DNA from: HK1 sp965221725
Lineage (GTDB): Bacteria > Pseudomonadota > Gammaproteobacteria > HK1
DNA: 64,000 nt
NCBI GenBank assembly: GCA_965221725.1
Contig: OZ244909.1
Coordinates: 744,001 to 808,000, forward strand
Reading direction: 5' to 3'
Position numbers and translations under genes: made by a program
The notes under the pieces: generated by a model
Told to the model about the DNA's origin: nothing
What the model saw: only the letters and a program-made list of their open reading frames with translations
Database searches by the model: none
Shown: positions 48,342 through 58,465 of the stretch, one piece after another
Numbering within the stretch: the first letter of the stretch is position 1
Layout: each line of letters begins with the position of its first letter

Positions 48342-49442
48342 ATGGAGCTCGCCCGGATGTCCGAGCCGCAGCGCGAACAGATCGAACACGCCATCGCCTC
48401 GTACCACGACCCCTACCTGGAGTCCGATCTCCGGAGTGCCAGGGCGATCAAGTCGCTCGACATCGAGAGCGGGCGCGCCCGGGTCGGGGTGATGCTCGGG
48501 TTTCCCGCGGCGGGGCATCGCGCCGCGCTCGCCGCCGCGCTGAGCGAGAGGATCCGCGCCGTGGACGGCGTCGAGGACGTGGAGGTGGATGTCGGCTGGA
48601 AGGTCGCCTCGCACGCGGTCCAGCCGGGCCTCGAAGCGCTGAAGGATGTGCGCAACGTCATCGCCGTCGCGTCGGGGAAGGGCGGGGTCGGCAAGTCCAC
48701 CATCGCCGCCAACCTCGCCCTCGCGCTCTCGGCCGAAGGCGCGACGGTCGGCGTGCTCGACGCCGACATCTACGGGCCGAGCCAGCCGCGGATGCTGGGC
48801 GCGCAGGGGCAGCCGGACTCCCCCGACGGCAAGTCGCTCGAACCGATGACCAGCTACCGCGTCCAGTCCATGTCCATCGGCTACCTCATCGAGGAGGACA
48901 CCCCGATGATCTGGCGCGGGCCGATGGTCACCCAGGCTCTGGAGCAACTCCTGCGCGACACGAACTGGCGGGATCTCGACTACCTCGTGGTGGACCTGCC
49001 ACCCGGCACCGGCGACATCCAGCTCACCCTCGCCCAGCGCATTCCGGTGAGCGGGGCGGTGATCGTCACCACCCCGCAGAACATCGCGCTCCTTGATGCC
49101 CGCAAGGGGCTCGCGATGTTCGAGAAGGTCAAGGTGCCGGTGCTCGGCATCATCGAGAACATGAGCACCCACATATGCAGCCATTGCGGGCACGAGGATC
49201 ACATCTTCGGGGAGGGCGGGGGCCGGCAGATGGCCGAGGAGCACGGGGTGGCTCTGCTCGGCGACATCCCCCTCACCCGGTCCATCCGCGAGGACGCCGA
49301 CGGTGGACAGCCCACCGTGGTCAAGGACCCGGACGGGCCGATCGGCCGGCGCTACCGCGAGATCGCGCGGCGGGTGGCGGCGAAACTCTCGCTCAAGGCG
49401 AAGGACTACAGCCAGGCGTTCCCGAAGATCGTCATCCAGTAG
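48342..49442 (+). CDS. mrp: Mrp/ApbC iron-sulfur cluster carrier ATPase
   Basis: The product is 366 residues from ATG 48342 (48357 is also possible). An N-terminal MIP18-like domain (about 15-95) precedes the P-loop domain: VASGKGGVGKSTIAANLALA (Walker A about 108), VGVLDADIYGPSQPRM (A'), LDYLVVDLPPGTGDIQLTLA. The C-terminal IENMSTHICSHCGHEDHIFG carries the CxxC that binds a [4Fe-4S] cluster. The protein carries Fe-S clusters to apo-enzymes. It is followed 14 bp later by dcd. Confidence 0.94.
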   Translation: MELARMSEPQREQIEHAIASYHDPYLESDLRSARAIKSLDIESGRARVGVMLGFPAAGHRAALAAALSERIRAVDGVEDVEVDVGWKVASHAVQPGLEALKDVRNVIAVASGKGGVGKSTIAANLALALSAEGATVGVLDADIYGPSQPRMLGAQGQPDSPDGKSLEPMTSYRVQSMSIGYLIEEDTPMIWRGPMVTQALEQLLRDTNWRDLDYLVVDLPPGTGDIQLTLAQRIPVSGAVIVTTPQNIALLDARKGLAMFEKVKVPVLGIIENMSTHICSHCGHEDHIFGEGGGRQMAEEHGVALLGDIPLTRSIREDADGGQPTVVKDPDGPIGRRYREIARRVAAKLSLKAKDYSQAFPKIVIQ

Positions 49443-49456
49443 GGACCCCGGCCGGC

Positions 49457-50023
49457 ATGAGCATCAAGTCGGACCGCTGGATTCACCGGATGGCGCACTC
49501 GCACCGTCTGATCGAGCCGTTCGAGCCGGAGCAGGTGCGCGAGCGCGACGGGGGCCGGGTCATCTCGTTCGGGACCTCCAGCTACGGCTACGACATCCGC
49601 TGCGCCGACGAATTCAAGATCTTCACCAACATCAACTCCGCCGTCGTCGACCCGAAGAACTTTGACGATTCGAGCTTCGTGGATCTGCAGGCCGATGTCT
49701 GCATCATCCCCCCGAACTCCTTCGCGCTGGCCCGCACCATCGAGTACTTCCGCATCCCGCGCAACATCCTCACCATCTGCCTCGGCAAGTCCACCTACGC
49801 TCGCTGCGGCATCATCGTCAACGTGACCCCGCTGGAACCGGAATGGGAGGGCCACGTCACTCTGGAGTTCTCCAACACCACCCCGCTGCCCGCGAAGATC
49901 TATGCCAACGAAGGCGTCGCCCAGGTTCTGTTCTTCGAGTCCGATGAAGTCTGCGCGACCTCCTACCGGGACCGTGCCGGGAAGTACATGGGGCAGCACG
50001 GGGTGACGCTGCCGAAGGCGTGA
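49457..50023 (+). CDS. dcd: dCTP deaminase
   Basis: The product is 188 residues, exactly the E. coli-type length. Motifs: VISFGTSSYGYDIRCADEFK, LARTIEYFRIPRNILTICLG KSTYARCGI, and VTPLEPEWEGHVTLEFSNTT with catalytic Glu. It deaminates dCTP to dUTP for thymidylate synthesis. The mrp-dcd order is common in gammaproteobacteria. Its stop overlaps the next start (GTGA). Confidence 0.95.
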   Translation: MSIKSDRWIHRMAHSHRLIEPFEPEQVRERDGGRVISFGTSSYGYDIRCADEFKIFTNINSAVVDPKNFDDSSFVDLQADVCIIPPNSFALARTIEYFRIPRNILTICLGKSTYARCGIIVNVTPLEPEWEGHVTLEFSNTTPLPAKIYANEGVAQVLFFESDEVCATSYRDRAGKYMGQHGVTLPKA

Positions 50024-50547
50024 GCGGGCGCGCGGCACGTACGGGCTCGCCGCCGCCGGAGCCGGTGCGGCCGGGCTCGCCGCCGGCAGGAGGGACGGTG
50101 CAGCCGGATTCGCCGCCGTTGGCAGGGAAGACGGTGCGGCCGGGGCTGCTCCGGCGACTGGCCGCGCTGGTCTACGACGCATTCCTCCTCTTCGCGCTGC
50201 TGTTCGCGGCCACCATCCCCGTGCTGGTCGTCACCGGCGGACAGGCCGTCGGCCCGAACCATCCCGCGTTCACCGCCTGGCTGCTGGGCGTGAGCTACCT
50301 CTACCTCGGCTGGTGCTGGACGAGAAGCGGTCAGACCCTCGGCATGCGGGCCTGGAAGATGCGGGTACGCACCCGCCATGGCGCCCGGCTCGGCTGGGGG
50401 CGGGCGCTCGCGCGATTCGCCGCCGGTCTCGTCTCGATCGGGGCGGCGGGCGTCGGCCTGCTGTGGGTCGCCGTCGACCGGGAGCGGCTGAGCCTGCACG
50501 ACCGCCTCTCCGGCACCGGGCTTGAGATGCTCTCCGAGCAAGGCTGA
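50020..50547 (+). CDS. RDD-family membrane protein
   Basis: The product is 175 residues from a GTG overlapping the dcd stop. A Pro/Gly-rich leader (about 40 residues) with repeated SPP motifs precedes the RDD domain: LLRRLAALVYDAFLLFALLF (the R-x-x-A-x-x-x-D), three membrane helices, and WTRSGQTLGMRAWKMRVRTR then LHDRLSGT. The function of the family is mostly unknown (one member is a Na+/H+ antiporter). Confidence 0.85.
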   Translation: MSGRAARTGSPPPEPVRPGSPPAGGTVQPDSPPLAGKTVRPGLLRRLAALVYDAFLLFALLFAATIPVLVVTGGQAVGPNHPAFTAWLLGVSYLYLGWCWTRSGQTLGMRAWKMRVRTRHGARLGWGRALARFAAGLVSIGAAGVGLLWVAVDRERLSLHDRLSGTGLEMLSEQG

Positions 50548-50568
50548 CTCGACGGCATGATCCGGGGC

Positions 50569-50638
50569 GTGATCCGGGGGGTGGCCGGGGGGTGATCCGG
50601 GGGGCGGCCGGGGGGTGATCCGGGGGGCGGCCGGGGGC
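50569..50638 (+). repeat. 23-bp tandem repeat between convergent genes
   Basis: Three units of gtgatccggggggcggccgg plus gggs-type ends lie between the RDD gene and lptG, which converge. The G-rich strand could form unusual structure and may serve as a bidirectional barrier. Confidence 0.8.
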
Positions 50639-50745
50639 ATTCCCGGCGAGCTGCGCCCGGGTGGCCGAACCGCGATGCGCGACCGGCGCCCGCCGGGAGT
50701 CGCGGCTCGGCAAGTGCGCACCGCCGGCCCCGCGCCGGCGTCGGC

Positions 50746-51804
50746 TCAGCGTACCCGCCGCAGCAATCCCACCCCCACGACGAGGAACAACAGCGTCGGC
50801 GCGAAGGCGCTCAGCGCCGGGTTCAGGCCGTAGACGATGCCCATCTTGCCGGAGATCTGGTTGACGACATGAAAAGTCACCGCGATCAGGCAGCCGGCGA
50901 GAATCCGCTGCCCGATCCCGGAGTCGCCAAGCCTTCCCAGCACCAGCGGCACCGCCAGCATGATCATCACCCCGGTCGCGAGCGGGTAGACGACCTTCAT
51001 CCACAGCGCGAGTTCGTACTCGGCGGTATCGAGTCGGTTCTCGCGCAGATAGTCGATGTATCGCACCAGGGCGCGGCCGGACAGGCTCTCCAGGCGAGCC
51101 GAGGAGAGCTTGACGAGATCGGGCCTCAGCCCGGTCTCCCACCTTGCGTCCGGGGTGGAGCGGGTCACCACGCCGTCGGTCGAGATTTCACTCGAGCGCA
51201 CGGATTCGAGCATCCACGCCCCGTCGCGATACTGCGCCCGCGGGGCGTAGGTCATGGTCTGCAGGCTCCCATCCGGATCGACATCGTAGATGTACATGTC
51301 TTCGACCGCGCCACCGGGCCGAGCCCGCACTGCGTTGACGAAACGCCGCCCTTCCCTGATCCAGTATCCAGCGTCATCGTTCTGCGCCTCGCCAAGCGCG
51401 ACGGCGCGTCGGGACTGAGCGAGGCGCTCGCAGTACGGGGCGACCACCTCTCCGATCACGACCGCGATGACCATGAGCACCACCGCGCCGCCGAGCACCG
51501 ATCCGAGAGTGCGCACGACCGACACCCCGGCGGCGCGGACCACGGCGAGTTCGTTCGAGACGGCCAGGGTCCCGAGCCCGATGAGGGCGCCGATCACCGA
51601 GGCGAGGGGAAACAGGACGACCGCGTACCTCGGCATGGTCAGGAGCACGTATTCGAGCGCACCGACGATGCCGTAGCGCCCCCCGCCGACCGCATCGAGC
51701 TCCTCGACGAACGCCACCACCGCGCTGAGCGACAGGAGCACGGCCAGCGCCAGCAGGGCACCGCCCACGACATGCCGGGCGATCCAGGCGTCGAGGATCC
51801 TCAC
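50746..51804 (-). CDS. lptG: LPS export permease LptG
   Basis: The product is 352 residues from a GTG at 51804 that overlaps the lptF stop (GTGA). It begins VRILDAWIARHVVGGALLAL and has six membrane helices with a periplasmic jellyroll between helices 3 and 4. The segment AVSNELAVVRAAGVSVVRTL is the coupling-helix motif that docks to LptB. YELALWMKVVYPLATGVMIM and GIVYGLNPALSAFAP are family blocks. It extracts LPS from the inner membrane with LptF and LptB. Confidence 0.93.
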   Translation of the reverse strand: MRILDAWIARHVVGGALLALAVLLSLSAVVAFVEELDAVGGGRYGIVGALEYVLLTMPRYAVVLFPLASVIGALIGLGTLAVSNELAVVRAAGVSVVRTLGSVLGGAVVLMVIAVVIGEVVAPYCERLAQSRRAVALGEAQNDDAGYWIREGRRFVNAVRARPGGAVEDMYIYDVDPDGSLQTMTYAPRAQYRDGAWMLESVRSSEISTDGVVTRSTPDARWETGLRPDLVKLSSARLESLSGRALVRYIDYLRENRLDTAEYELALWMKVVYPLATGVMIMLAVPLVLGRLGDSGIGQRILAGCLIAVTFHVVNQISGKMGIVYGLNPALSAFAPTLLFLVVGVGLLRRVR

Positions 51805-52922
51805 GACCCCGCCCCCTCGCCACGCGGGCGCCGGAGCGAACGCGCCTTCGCGCCGAGCCGGCGGGCGCCGGTCGTCTGCATCATGAGGAGGACGAGAACC
51901 ACGAGAGCCATCGCCAGGTGTACGGGCCACACGCCCACCAGCTCCGGCACCATGCCGCGCTCGACGAGATTCTCGAAGATGCTGATCGCGTTGCTGTAGA
52001 CGAAGTAGACGACGACGGCCAGAAACAGCCTTCCGTAGCGTCCTTCGCGCGGGGTGGTCCGCGCGAGCGGCACCGCCAGCATCCCCAGCACCAGGATGGA
52101 GACCGCGGCCGAGAGCCGCCGCTGGAGTTCCGCAAGGTGACCGGGCTCCCCGGAACCGAGCAGCGCCACGGTCGGGAGAATCCTGCTCCCGCGCACGAAG
52201 GTATCCTCCGCCCCGGTATCCACGCGAATCGCGTGCCGCTCGAACCGGGTCACCGAGAACCGCGGAGCGCCCGGCAGCCCCACGTAGCGGTATCCGTCCT
52301 CGAGCACCATGTACCGCGCTCCGCTCTCGGGGCGCACCTCCTGCCAGGCGGCGGCCGAGATCACCACGTACTGCCGGTGAGGCTTGCGCACCCGCACGAA
52401 TACATCCGTCATCCGGCCGCTCTCCGGGTCCACCGCCTCGACGTAGATGACCTGATCTCCGTTGCCGAATTCCTTGAACCTTCCCGGCACGAACATCCCG
52501 CTCTCGGCCTCCTGCTTCGCCTCTTCGAGCAGCGCCGAGCGCATCGACCCCGCGCCCGGGGAAACGAAAAGCGACACCGCTGCGCCCACGAGCGAAAACC
52601 CCGCCACCACCCGGAAGATCCCCCGCGACAGGCGCCACAGCCCGATCCCCCCCGCCCCGAACGCGACCACTTCGCTGTCCCGGTAGAGGCGACCGAGGCC
52701 GATGAGCACCGCAAGATAGAGCGCGAGCGGCAGGAACGCCGGAAGCTTCTCGACGAGCTTCAGGGCGAGGATCCGGAGAATCAGGTCCGGCGCCACCGCA
52801 CCGGCGGCCGCATCGGAGAGGATGCGCGAGAATCGATCCGCCCCATAGACCAGAACCAGTACCGCAAGCACCACGGCGCAGGTGCGCAGCACTTCACGGC
52901 CGAGGTAGCGTTCGATGATCAA
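51801..52922 (-). CDS. lptF: LPS export permease LptF
   Basis: The product is 373 residues from a TTG at 52922, giving the normal family start (LIIERYLGREVLRTCAVVLA). Upstream in-frame ATGs read through hsdR-side DNA and add about 62 unconserved residues, so they are rejected. Six membrane helices and a periplasmic domain; YRDSEVVAFGAGGIGLWRLS is the coupling helix; SRILPTVALLGSGEPGHLAE and RLSAAVSILVLGMLAVPLAR are conserved. It is translationally coupled to lptG and divergent from the restriction island. Confidence 0.93.
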   Translation of the reverse strand: MIIERYLGREVLRTCAVVLAVLVLVYGADRFSRILSDAAAGAVAPDLILRILALKLVEKLPAFLPLALYLAVLIGLGRLYRDSEVVAFGAGGIGLWRLSRGIFRVVAGFSLVGAAVSLFVSPGAGSMRSALLEEAKQEAESGMFVPGRFKEFGNGDQVIYVEAVDPESGRMTDVFVRVRKPHRQYVVISAAAWQEVRPESGARYMVLEDGYRYVGLPGAPRFSVTRFERHAIRVDTGAEDTFVRGSRILPTVALLGSGEPGHLAELQRRLSAAVSILVLGMLAVPLARTTPREGRYGRLFLAVVVYFVYSNAISIFENLVERGMVPELVGVWPVHLAMALVVLVLLMMQTTGARRLGAKARSLRRPRGEGAGS

Positions 52923-53114
52923 GGCACTTTGGTCAATGCGGAGTCGGCACGGCGATGGAGATACGGGATACCTCCATGGGAGCGGCCCTTTGCAGGGCCT
53001 GGATTTCGCGCCGAACAGTATTGCAAAGAGCCAATGCCCCGTCTTCCTCTGTGTATCGCACCTGTGAGTTCGACGGGCTTCCCTTCGGTGGCCGGCATCG
53101 GCGACCATGGGTCA

Positions 53115-54843
53115 ATGCCGGAAACCGAAGCCGACACCTGCCGCAAACTCGTCGTCCCCATGCTCCAGCAGACAGGCTGGGACGATCCGCCTTGTGCGAT
53201 CGACGAGCAACGGACCTTCACCGACGGGCGCATCGTGTTCGTCGGGGGCAAGGTACGACGCGGCAGGCGCAAACGTGCCGACTACCTCCTGCGCTACCGG
53301 CCCGACTTCCCCATCGCCGTCGTCGAAGCCAAGGCACGCTACAAGGATGCCGCCGAGGGCCTCCAGCAAGCGCGTGATTACGCCGAGACACTCGGACTCA
53401 GTTTCGCCTATGCGACGAATGGCACCACCCTCATCGAAGTGGACTATACGACCGGTGTGGAACGAGCCATCGACACCTTCCCATCGCCCGAGGATCTCTG
53501 GCGGCGGCTGTGCACGGCAGACGGTCTGACGGACCCTGCAACGGTCCGGAAGTTACTGGAACCGACCCGACCGGACCCGAGCCGACCGCTGCGTTACTAC
53601 CAGGAAGATGCCGTCAACCGTGCGGTCCGGAGCGTTCTCTCCGGCCGCAATCGCATCCTGTTGACGCTCTGCACCGGATCCGGCAAGACCGCTGTCGCAT
53701 TCCAGATCGCCTGGAAGCTCTGGTCTGCCCGCTGGAACACGAAGGACACCGCCCGCAAGCCGAAGATGCTCTTCCTCGCCGATCGCAACTTCCTCGTCGA
53801 CGATCCGATGGCCAGGGACTTCAGCGTTTTCGGGGAGGCCCGCCACAAGATCGCCGGAGGCGACGCTTCGCGGAGTCGAGACATTTACTTCGCGACCTAC
53901 CAGAGCATCGCGCGCGACGAGCGCCGGCCGGGCCTCTATCGCGAGTACCCGCGGGACTTCTTCGACCTCGTCATCGTCGACGAGTGCCACCGGGGCAGCG
54001 CCCGCGATGACGGCACTTGGCGCGAGATCCTGGAGTGGTTCGAGCCAGCGACTCAGATCGGCATGACCGCCACGCCGCGCCTCGAGGACACCATCGACAC
54101 CTATGCGTATTTCGGCGATCCGATCTACGAGTACAGCCTCGCCCGGGGTATCGACGATGGCTTTCTCGCCCCCTTTCGCGTGCATCGCGTCATCACCGAT
54201 TACGACGCCGCCGGGTGGCGACCGAGCCAGGGTGAGCTCGATCGATACGGCCGGGAAATCCCGGACGCCGAGTACCATACGCCGGACTTCGAGCGTCGGG
54301 TTGCGCTCAGGGCACGGACCCGCGCCATTGCCCGTCACCTCGCCGGGTTCATGCGCCAGACCGATCGGCTCGCGAAGACGATCGTCTAAGGTGCGCACTC
54401 TCTATCCGAGCGCTTCCGAGCTTCGCCGGGACTGGTCCAGCCCCGAACGCCGGGCGGAGATCATGGCGCGATTTCTGGACAAGGGCATCGACGTCGAGAC
54501 CCTTGCCGAATCCGTCGGCAAGCCCGATGCCGACCCTTTCGACCTGCTCTGTCACCTGGCCTTCCACATGCCACTCCGGACCCGGCGTGAACGCGCAAGC
54601 CGTCTGAAACGTGAAGAAGCGGAGTTCTTCGAACAGTACGGACCACCTGCGCGCGAGGTTCTCGAGGCCATGCTGGACAAGTACGCCGAGCATGGCAGCG
54701 TGCAATTCAAGCTGCCGGACATTCTGCAGATCCCGCCCATCTCGGGATGGGGCAACGTCATCGAGATCTCGGGTCGTTTCGGTGGGGCGGAGCCGATGCG
54801 GCACGCCGTGGTCGAGATGCAACGGCGACTCTACGCGGCATAG
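53115..54843 (+). pseudogene. hsdR: EcoEI-type restriction subunit HsdR lacking its second helicase domain
   Basis: Reading from 53115, MPETEADTCRKLVVPMLQQT begins the normal N-terminus. Nuclease core RADYLLRYRPDFPIAVVEAK (about 54-73), Walker A LCTGSGKTAVAF (about 186), DEAD-box VIVDECHRGSARDD, GMTATPRLEDTIDTYAYFGD. At TDRLAKTIV (residue 424) the frame hits TAA; the EcoEI C-terminal domain resumes in another frame (LRRDWSSPERRAEIMARFLD ... VVEMQRRLYAA). Motifs IV-VI and roughly 200 or more residues between are missing, so translocation and cleavage must be dead, although hsdM and hsdS remain. Confidence 0.85.
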
Positions 54844-54862
54844 ATTCGGGAGGGAGGCGAGG

Positions 54863-56428
54863 ATGGCGAAGGGAGCCCGCGGCCGGGCGGCGCCGAGAGA
54901 GAAGACGGCCGCGCAGCGGCTCGACGGCATCATCAAGTCCGCGCGTCGGATCATGCGCAAGGACAAGGGTCTGAACGGCGACCTCGACCGCCTGCCCATG
55001 CTGACCTGGATCATGTTCCTCAAGTTCCTCGACGACATGGAGCGCGTCGAGGAGACGAACGCCGCGCTGGCCGGCGCCGATTATCTGCCCGTCATCGACC
55101 CACCCTATCGATGGCGTGACTGGGCCGCTCCGGCGGATGGGGTCACCGGCCCCGACCTCCTCGCCTTCCTGACGAGCGAGGAGACGGAGCGGCCCGACGG
55201 CTCTCGGGGTCCCGGCCTGTTCGCCTGGCTACGCGGCCTGCGCGGCGGCGATGGCCGACGCGATCGGCGTGACGTCATTGCCACCGTGTTCCAGGGCTTC
55301 TCGAACCGCATGGAGAGCGGCTACCTGCTGCGCGACGTGGTGAACCTGATCGACGGGATCCGCTTCCATGTCTCGGAGGAGGTGCACACCCTCGGACGGC
55401 TTTACGAGACCCTGCTTCGGGAGATGCGCGACGCGGCGGGCGACGCCGGCGAGTTCTACACGCCCCGGCCCGTGGTGCGCTTCATGGTCGAGGCGACCGA
55501 CCCGAGGCTGGGGGAGACGGTGCTCGATCCGGCCTGTGGAACCGGCGGGTTCCTGACCGAAGCATTCGCGCACCTGATGCGCCAGGCGAAGACCGAGGCG
55601 GACGGCGTGATGGTTCAGGAACGCAGCATCTTCGGTGGAGAGGCCAAGACGCTCCCCTACCTGCTCGCGCAGTTGAACCTGTTGCTGCACGGTGTCCATG
55701 CGCCTCGCATCGACCCCGGTAATGCGCTCCGTCACCGGCTCACCGAGATCGGGGAGGATCAGCGGGTGGACGTGATCCTCACCAACCCGCCATTCGGCGG
55801 CGAGGAAGAGGCCGGCATCCTCAACAACTTCCCCGACGACCGGCGCACCGCGGAAACCGCCCTCCTGTTTCTCCAGGTCATCATGCGCCGGCTCAAGCGC
55901 GGCGGCCGGGGGCGGGCCGCCGTGGTGGTCCCCAACGGCACCCTGTTCGGCGACGGCATCGCCGCCCGCATCAAGGCCGACCTGCTGGAACGCTTCAACC
56001 TCCACACCATCGTGCGTCTGCCGGAAGGCGTCTTCGCGCCCTACACCGACATCCCGGTCAACCTCGTTTTCTTCGACACTTCCGGGCCGACCCGCTCGAT
56101 CTGGTACTACGAGCAGCCGAAGCCGGAAGGCCGCCGGAAGTACTCGAAGACCGCCCCTCTCGCTTACGAGGAGCTCGCGCCTTGCCTCGCGTGGTGGAAG
56201 AAGCGTGAAGCGAACGAGCGGGCGTGGCAGGTCGATGCGACCGGGCTGATCCGTCGCGACGAAACCGGCCGCGTGATCGACTGCAATCTGGACGTGAAGA
56301 ATCCCCATGCGGAGGAGGCCGAGGACCACCGCACGCCGGCCGAGATCGTCGACGCCATCATCGAAAGGGAGCAGCGGGTGCTGGAGATCATGGACGAGAT
56401 CAAGGCCGTGCTGGCGGAGCCCGTATGA
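54863..56428 (+). CDS. hsdM: Type I methyltransferase subunit HsdM
   Basis: The product is 521 residues with ggaggcgagg before the ATG at 54863. N-terminal helical HsdM_N (LDRLPMLTWIMFLKFLDDME), then AGEFYTPRPVVRFMVEATDP (about 197), SAM-binding motif I VLDPACGTGGFLTEAFAH (about 220), catalytic motif IV LTNPPFGGEEE (about 306) and VVPNGTLFGDG. This is an N6-adenine methyltransferase core; it should still methylate with HsdS if both are expressed. Its stop overlaps hsdS (ATGA). Confidence 0.95.
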   Translation: MAKGARGRAAPREKTAAQRLDGIIKSARRIMRKDKGLNGDLDRLPMLTWIMFLKFLDDMERVEETNAALAGADYLPVIDPPYRWRDWAAPADGVTGPDLLAFLTSEETERPDGSRGPGLFAWLRGLRGGDGRRDRRDVIATVFQGFSNRMESGYLLRDVVNLIDGIRFHVSEEVHTLGRLYETLLREMRDAAGDAGEFYTPRPVVRFMVEATDPRLGETVLDPACGTGGFLTEAFAHLMRQAKTEADGVMVQERSIFGGEAKTLPYLLAQLNLLLHGVHAPRIDPGNALRHRLTEIGEDQRVDVILTNPPFGGEEEAGILNNFPDDRRTAETALLFLQVIMRRLKRGGRGRAAVVVPNGTLFGDGIAARIKADLLERFNLHTIVRLPEGVFAPYTDIPVNLVFFDTSGPTRSIWYYEQPKPEGRRKYSKTAPLAYEELAPCLAWWKKREANERAWQVDATGLIRRDETGRVIDCNLDVKNPHAEEAEDHRTPAEIVDAIIEREQRVLEIMDEIKAVLAEPV

Positions 56429-57597
56429 CGGCTTGGCCCATTGTAGAGTTGAGCGAAGTCATCAAGCAGGATCAATCCTACGTCACCGCCCTCGAGCCCG
56501 TTACGTACAAAAAGCTGTCGGTCAAATTATTCGGCCGCGGAGTGGTTCCGGACAAGCCCGTCGATGGTGCCAGCATCTTGATGAAGAAGCACCAGTTCGC
56601 GCGAGCAGGCCAGATCATCGTGTCCGAAATCTGGGCGAAGAAGGGCGCACTGGGAATCGTCCCTCCTGAAGGTGACGGGGCTTTGTGTACCAGCCATTTC
56701 TATCTCTTCGATATTGACCCCTCACGCCTGATCCCACGATGGTTCCACTATCTCACCATAGGAAATTACTTCGAGCCGCAAATCAGCAGGGCTGCCCGAG
56801 GAACCACGGGCTACGCGTCCGTTCGGCCCAACCGATTCTTGCAGTGTTTGATACCTCTTCCGTCGCTCGACGAACAACGGCGGATCGTCGATCGTCTGGA
56901 CCGCGCATCTGCGCTGATCCATGAGGCCGAGAAATTGATCGGAGATGCGGCGCGAGATGCTCAATTGCTGACTCAACGCCTCCATGCAGCTCTGTCCGGC
57001 GGCGATGTTCACTGTCTCGGTGACTTCTTGGAGGTGTGGGAGGATCGAGAAACTGTACTACCGAACGTGTCTTATCCGCAAGTAGGAATCAAGGGCTTTG
57101 CCGGTGGACTGTTCAGGAAATCTTCGGTCACGGGATCGGAGACTTCGTATCGGACATTCAACCGCCTGCACGAAAGTCTGCTCGTGGTGAGTCAACCTAA
57201 GGGATGGGAAGGCGCCATAGCGGTGTGCGATGAGAGTGTCGCCGGATGGTTCGTATCGCCGGAGTACCGGACCTTTCGCTGTCGAAAGGACCGGTTGGTA
57301 CCTCGATATCTGGCCACGTTGATCCGGACACCCTGGTTTCAGGCACAGCTTGCTCAATTGACGAGGGGACAGGGTGCACGTCGGGAGCGATTACGTCCCG
57401 AGATGCTCCTGGCAATGAAGATCGGAATGCCTGATATAGATGCTCAAATCTACGCTTTGGAAATACTTGACCGCTGCCACGCCGCTCAAATCCAGCGTTC
57501 GACATCAGCCGAGATGCTTGATGATGTGGTACCGGCCATGCTGCATGAGGTGTTCTCGGGGGATTCCGGGCACTCCGCCGTGCGTTCATCAATGTAA
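56425..57597 (+). CDS. hsdS: Type I specificity subunit HsdS
   Basis: The product is 390 residues from ATG 56425. Two target-recognition halves: VVPDKPVDGASILMKKHQFA ... RVRPNRFLQCLIPLPSLDEQ and YPQVGIKGFAGGLFRKSSVT ... RLRPEMLLAMKIGMPDI. Each is followed by a coiled spacer helix (RRIVDRLDRASALIHEAEKL; ALEILDRCHAAQIQRSTSAE). The composition is less GC-extreme than hsdM, usual for variable TRDs. The target sequence cannot be predicted. Confidence 0.9.
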   Translation: MTAWPIVELSEVIKQDQSYVTALEPVTYKKLSVKLFGRGVVPDKPVDGASILMKKHQFARAGQIIVSEIWAKKGALGIVPPEGDGALCTSHFYLFDIDPSRLIPRWFHYLTIGNYFEPQISRAARGTTGYASVRPNRFLQCLIPLPSLDEQRRIVDRLDRASALIHEAEKLIGDAARDAQLLTQRLHAALSGGDVHCLGDFLEVWEDRETVLPNVSYPQVGIKGFAGGLFRKSSVTGSETSYRTFNRLHESLLVVSQPKGWEGAIAVCDESVAGWFVSPEYRTFRCRKDRLVPRYLATLIRTPWFQAQLAQLTRGQGARRERLRPEMLLAMKIGMPDIDAQIYALEILDRCHAAQIQRSTSAEMLDDVVPAMLHEVFSGDSGHSAVRSSM

Positions 57598-57616
57598 TGA
57601 ATCGAGTGTTGCCAAC

Positions 57617-58465
57617 GTGCAGTTCGTGAAGAATGGCCCGGACGTTCCGGAGCGGTTGCTGCAGGTCCACGAAGATGGGCACGTCGTGTTCTTCTGCGGC
57701 GCGGGAATCTCGTATCCCGCCGGATTGCCAACCTTCGACGGTCTGGTCAAGAAGCTCTACGCATCGATTGGAATTGACCCCGACCTGGTGCAGGCGACAG
57801 CCATCAAGGCAGGCCAGTACGACATCGCAGTGGGTCTGCTCGAAGCGAAGGTCAGGGGTGGGCGCCAAGCGGTGCGCAAGGAGCTGGCGCAGATCCTGAC
57901 GCCCAGCTCAGACACCCTCGCCACTACGAGCGCTACGGCGACCCATCAGGCCTTGCTCACACTGGGGAAAACCCGGGACGGCCAGACCCGATTGGTCACC
58001 ACAAACTTCGACCGGCTGTTCGAGGAGGTGATCGAGAAAACCGGAGATGCATCATCGTCGGTGGAGCGATTCCGAGCCCCATTGCTTCCGGTTCCGAAGA
58101 ATCGCTGGGATGGACTCATCTATCTCCATGGCCTCCTGACCCCCAGCCCATCGGCGAGTGACCTCGAACGGCTCGTGTTGTCCAGCGGCGACTTCGGTCT
58201 TGCATATCTCACGGAGCGCTGGGCGGCCAGATTCGTGAGCGAGCTGTTTCGTAACTACACCGTGTGCTTCGTCGGCTACAGCATCAACGACCCGGTGCTG
58301 CGATACATGATGGACGCCCTCGCCGCCGATCGCCTGCTGGGCGAATCGTCGCCGGAGATGTTCGCGTTCGGAAGCCATTCCAAGGGCAAGGAGGCCGAGG
58401 CAAGGAAGGAGTGGGGATCCAGGAACGTCACACCCATCCTGTATCGTGGGCCTACCCCGTTTCGG
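57617..58465 (+). pseudogene. SIR2-domain defence protein, truncated by an IS3-family remnant
   Basis: The GTG at 57617 gives VQFVKNGPDVPERLLQVHED, then GHVVFFCGAGISYPAGLPTF (NAD-binding GAG-S), LVTTNFDRLFEEVIEKTGDA, LIYLHGLLTPS (the HG catalytic histidine) and VCFVGYSINDPVLRYMMDAL. This is the N-terminal SIR2_2 domain of large (over 1000-residue) proteins often linked to restriction loci. Sequence is lost from 58466, right after NVTPILYRGPTP, where IS DNA begins. The frame runs on to 58510 in IS sequence. It starts 20 bases after hsdS, so it belonged to the restriction operon. Confidence 0.82.
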
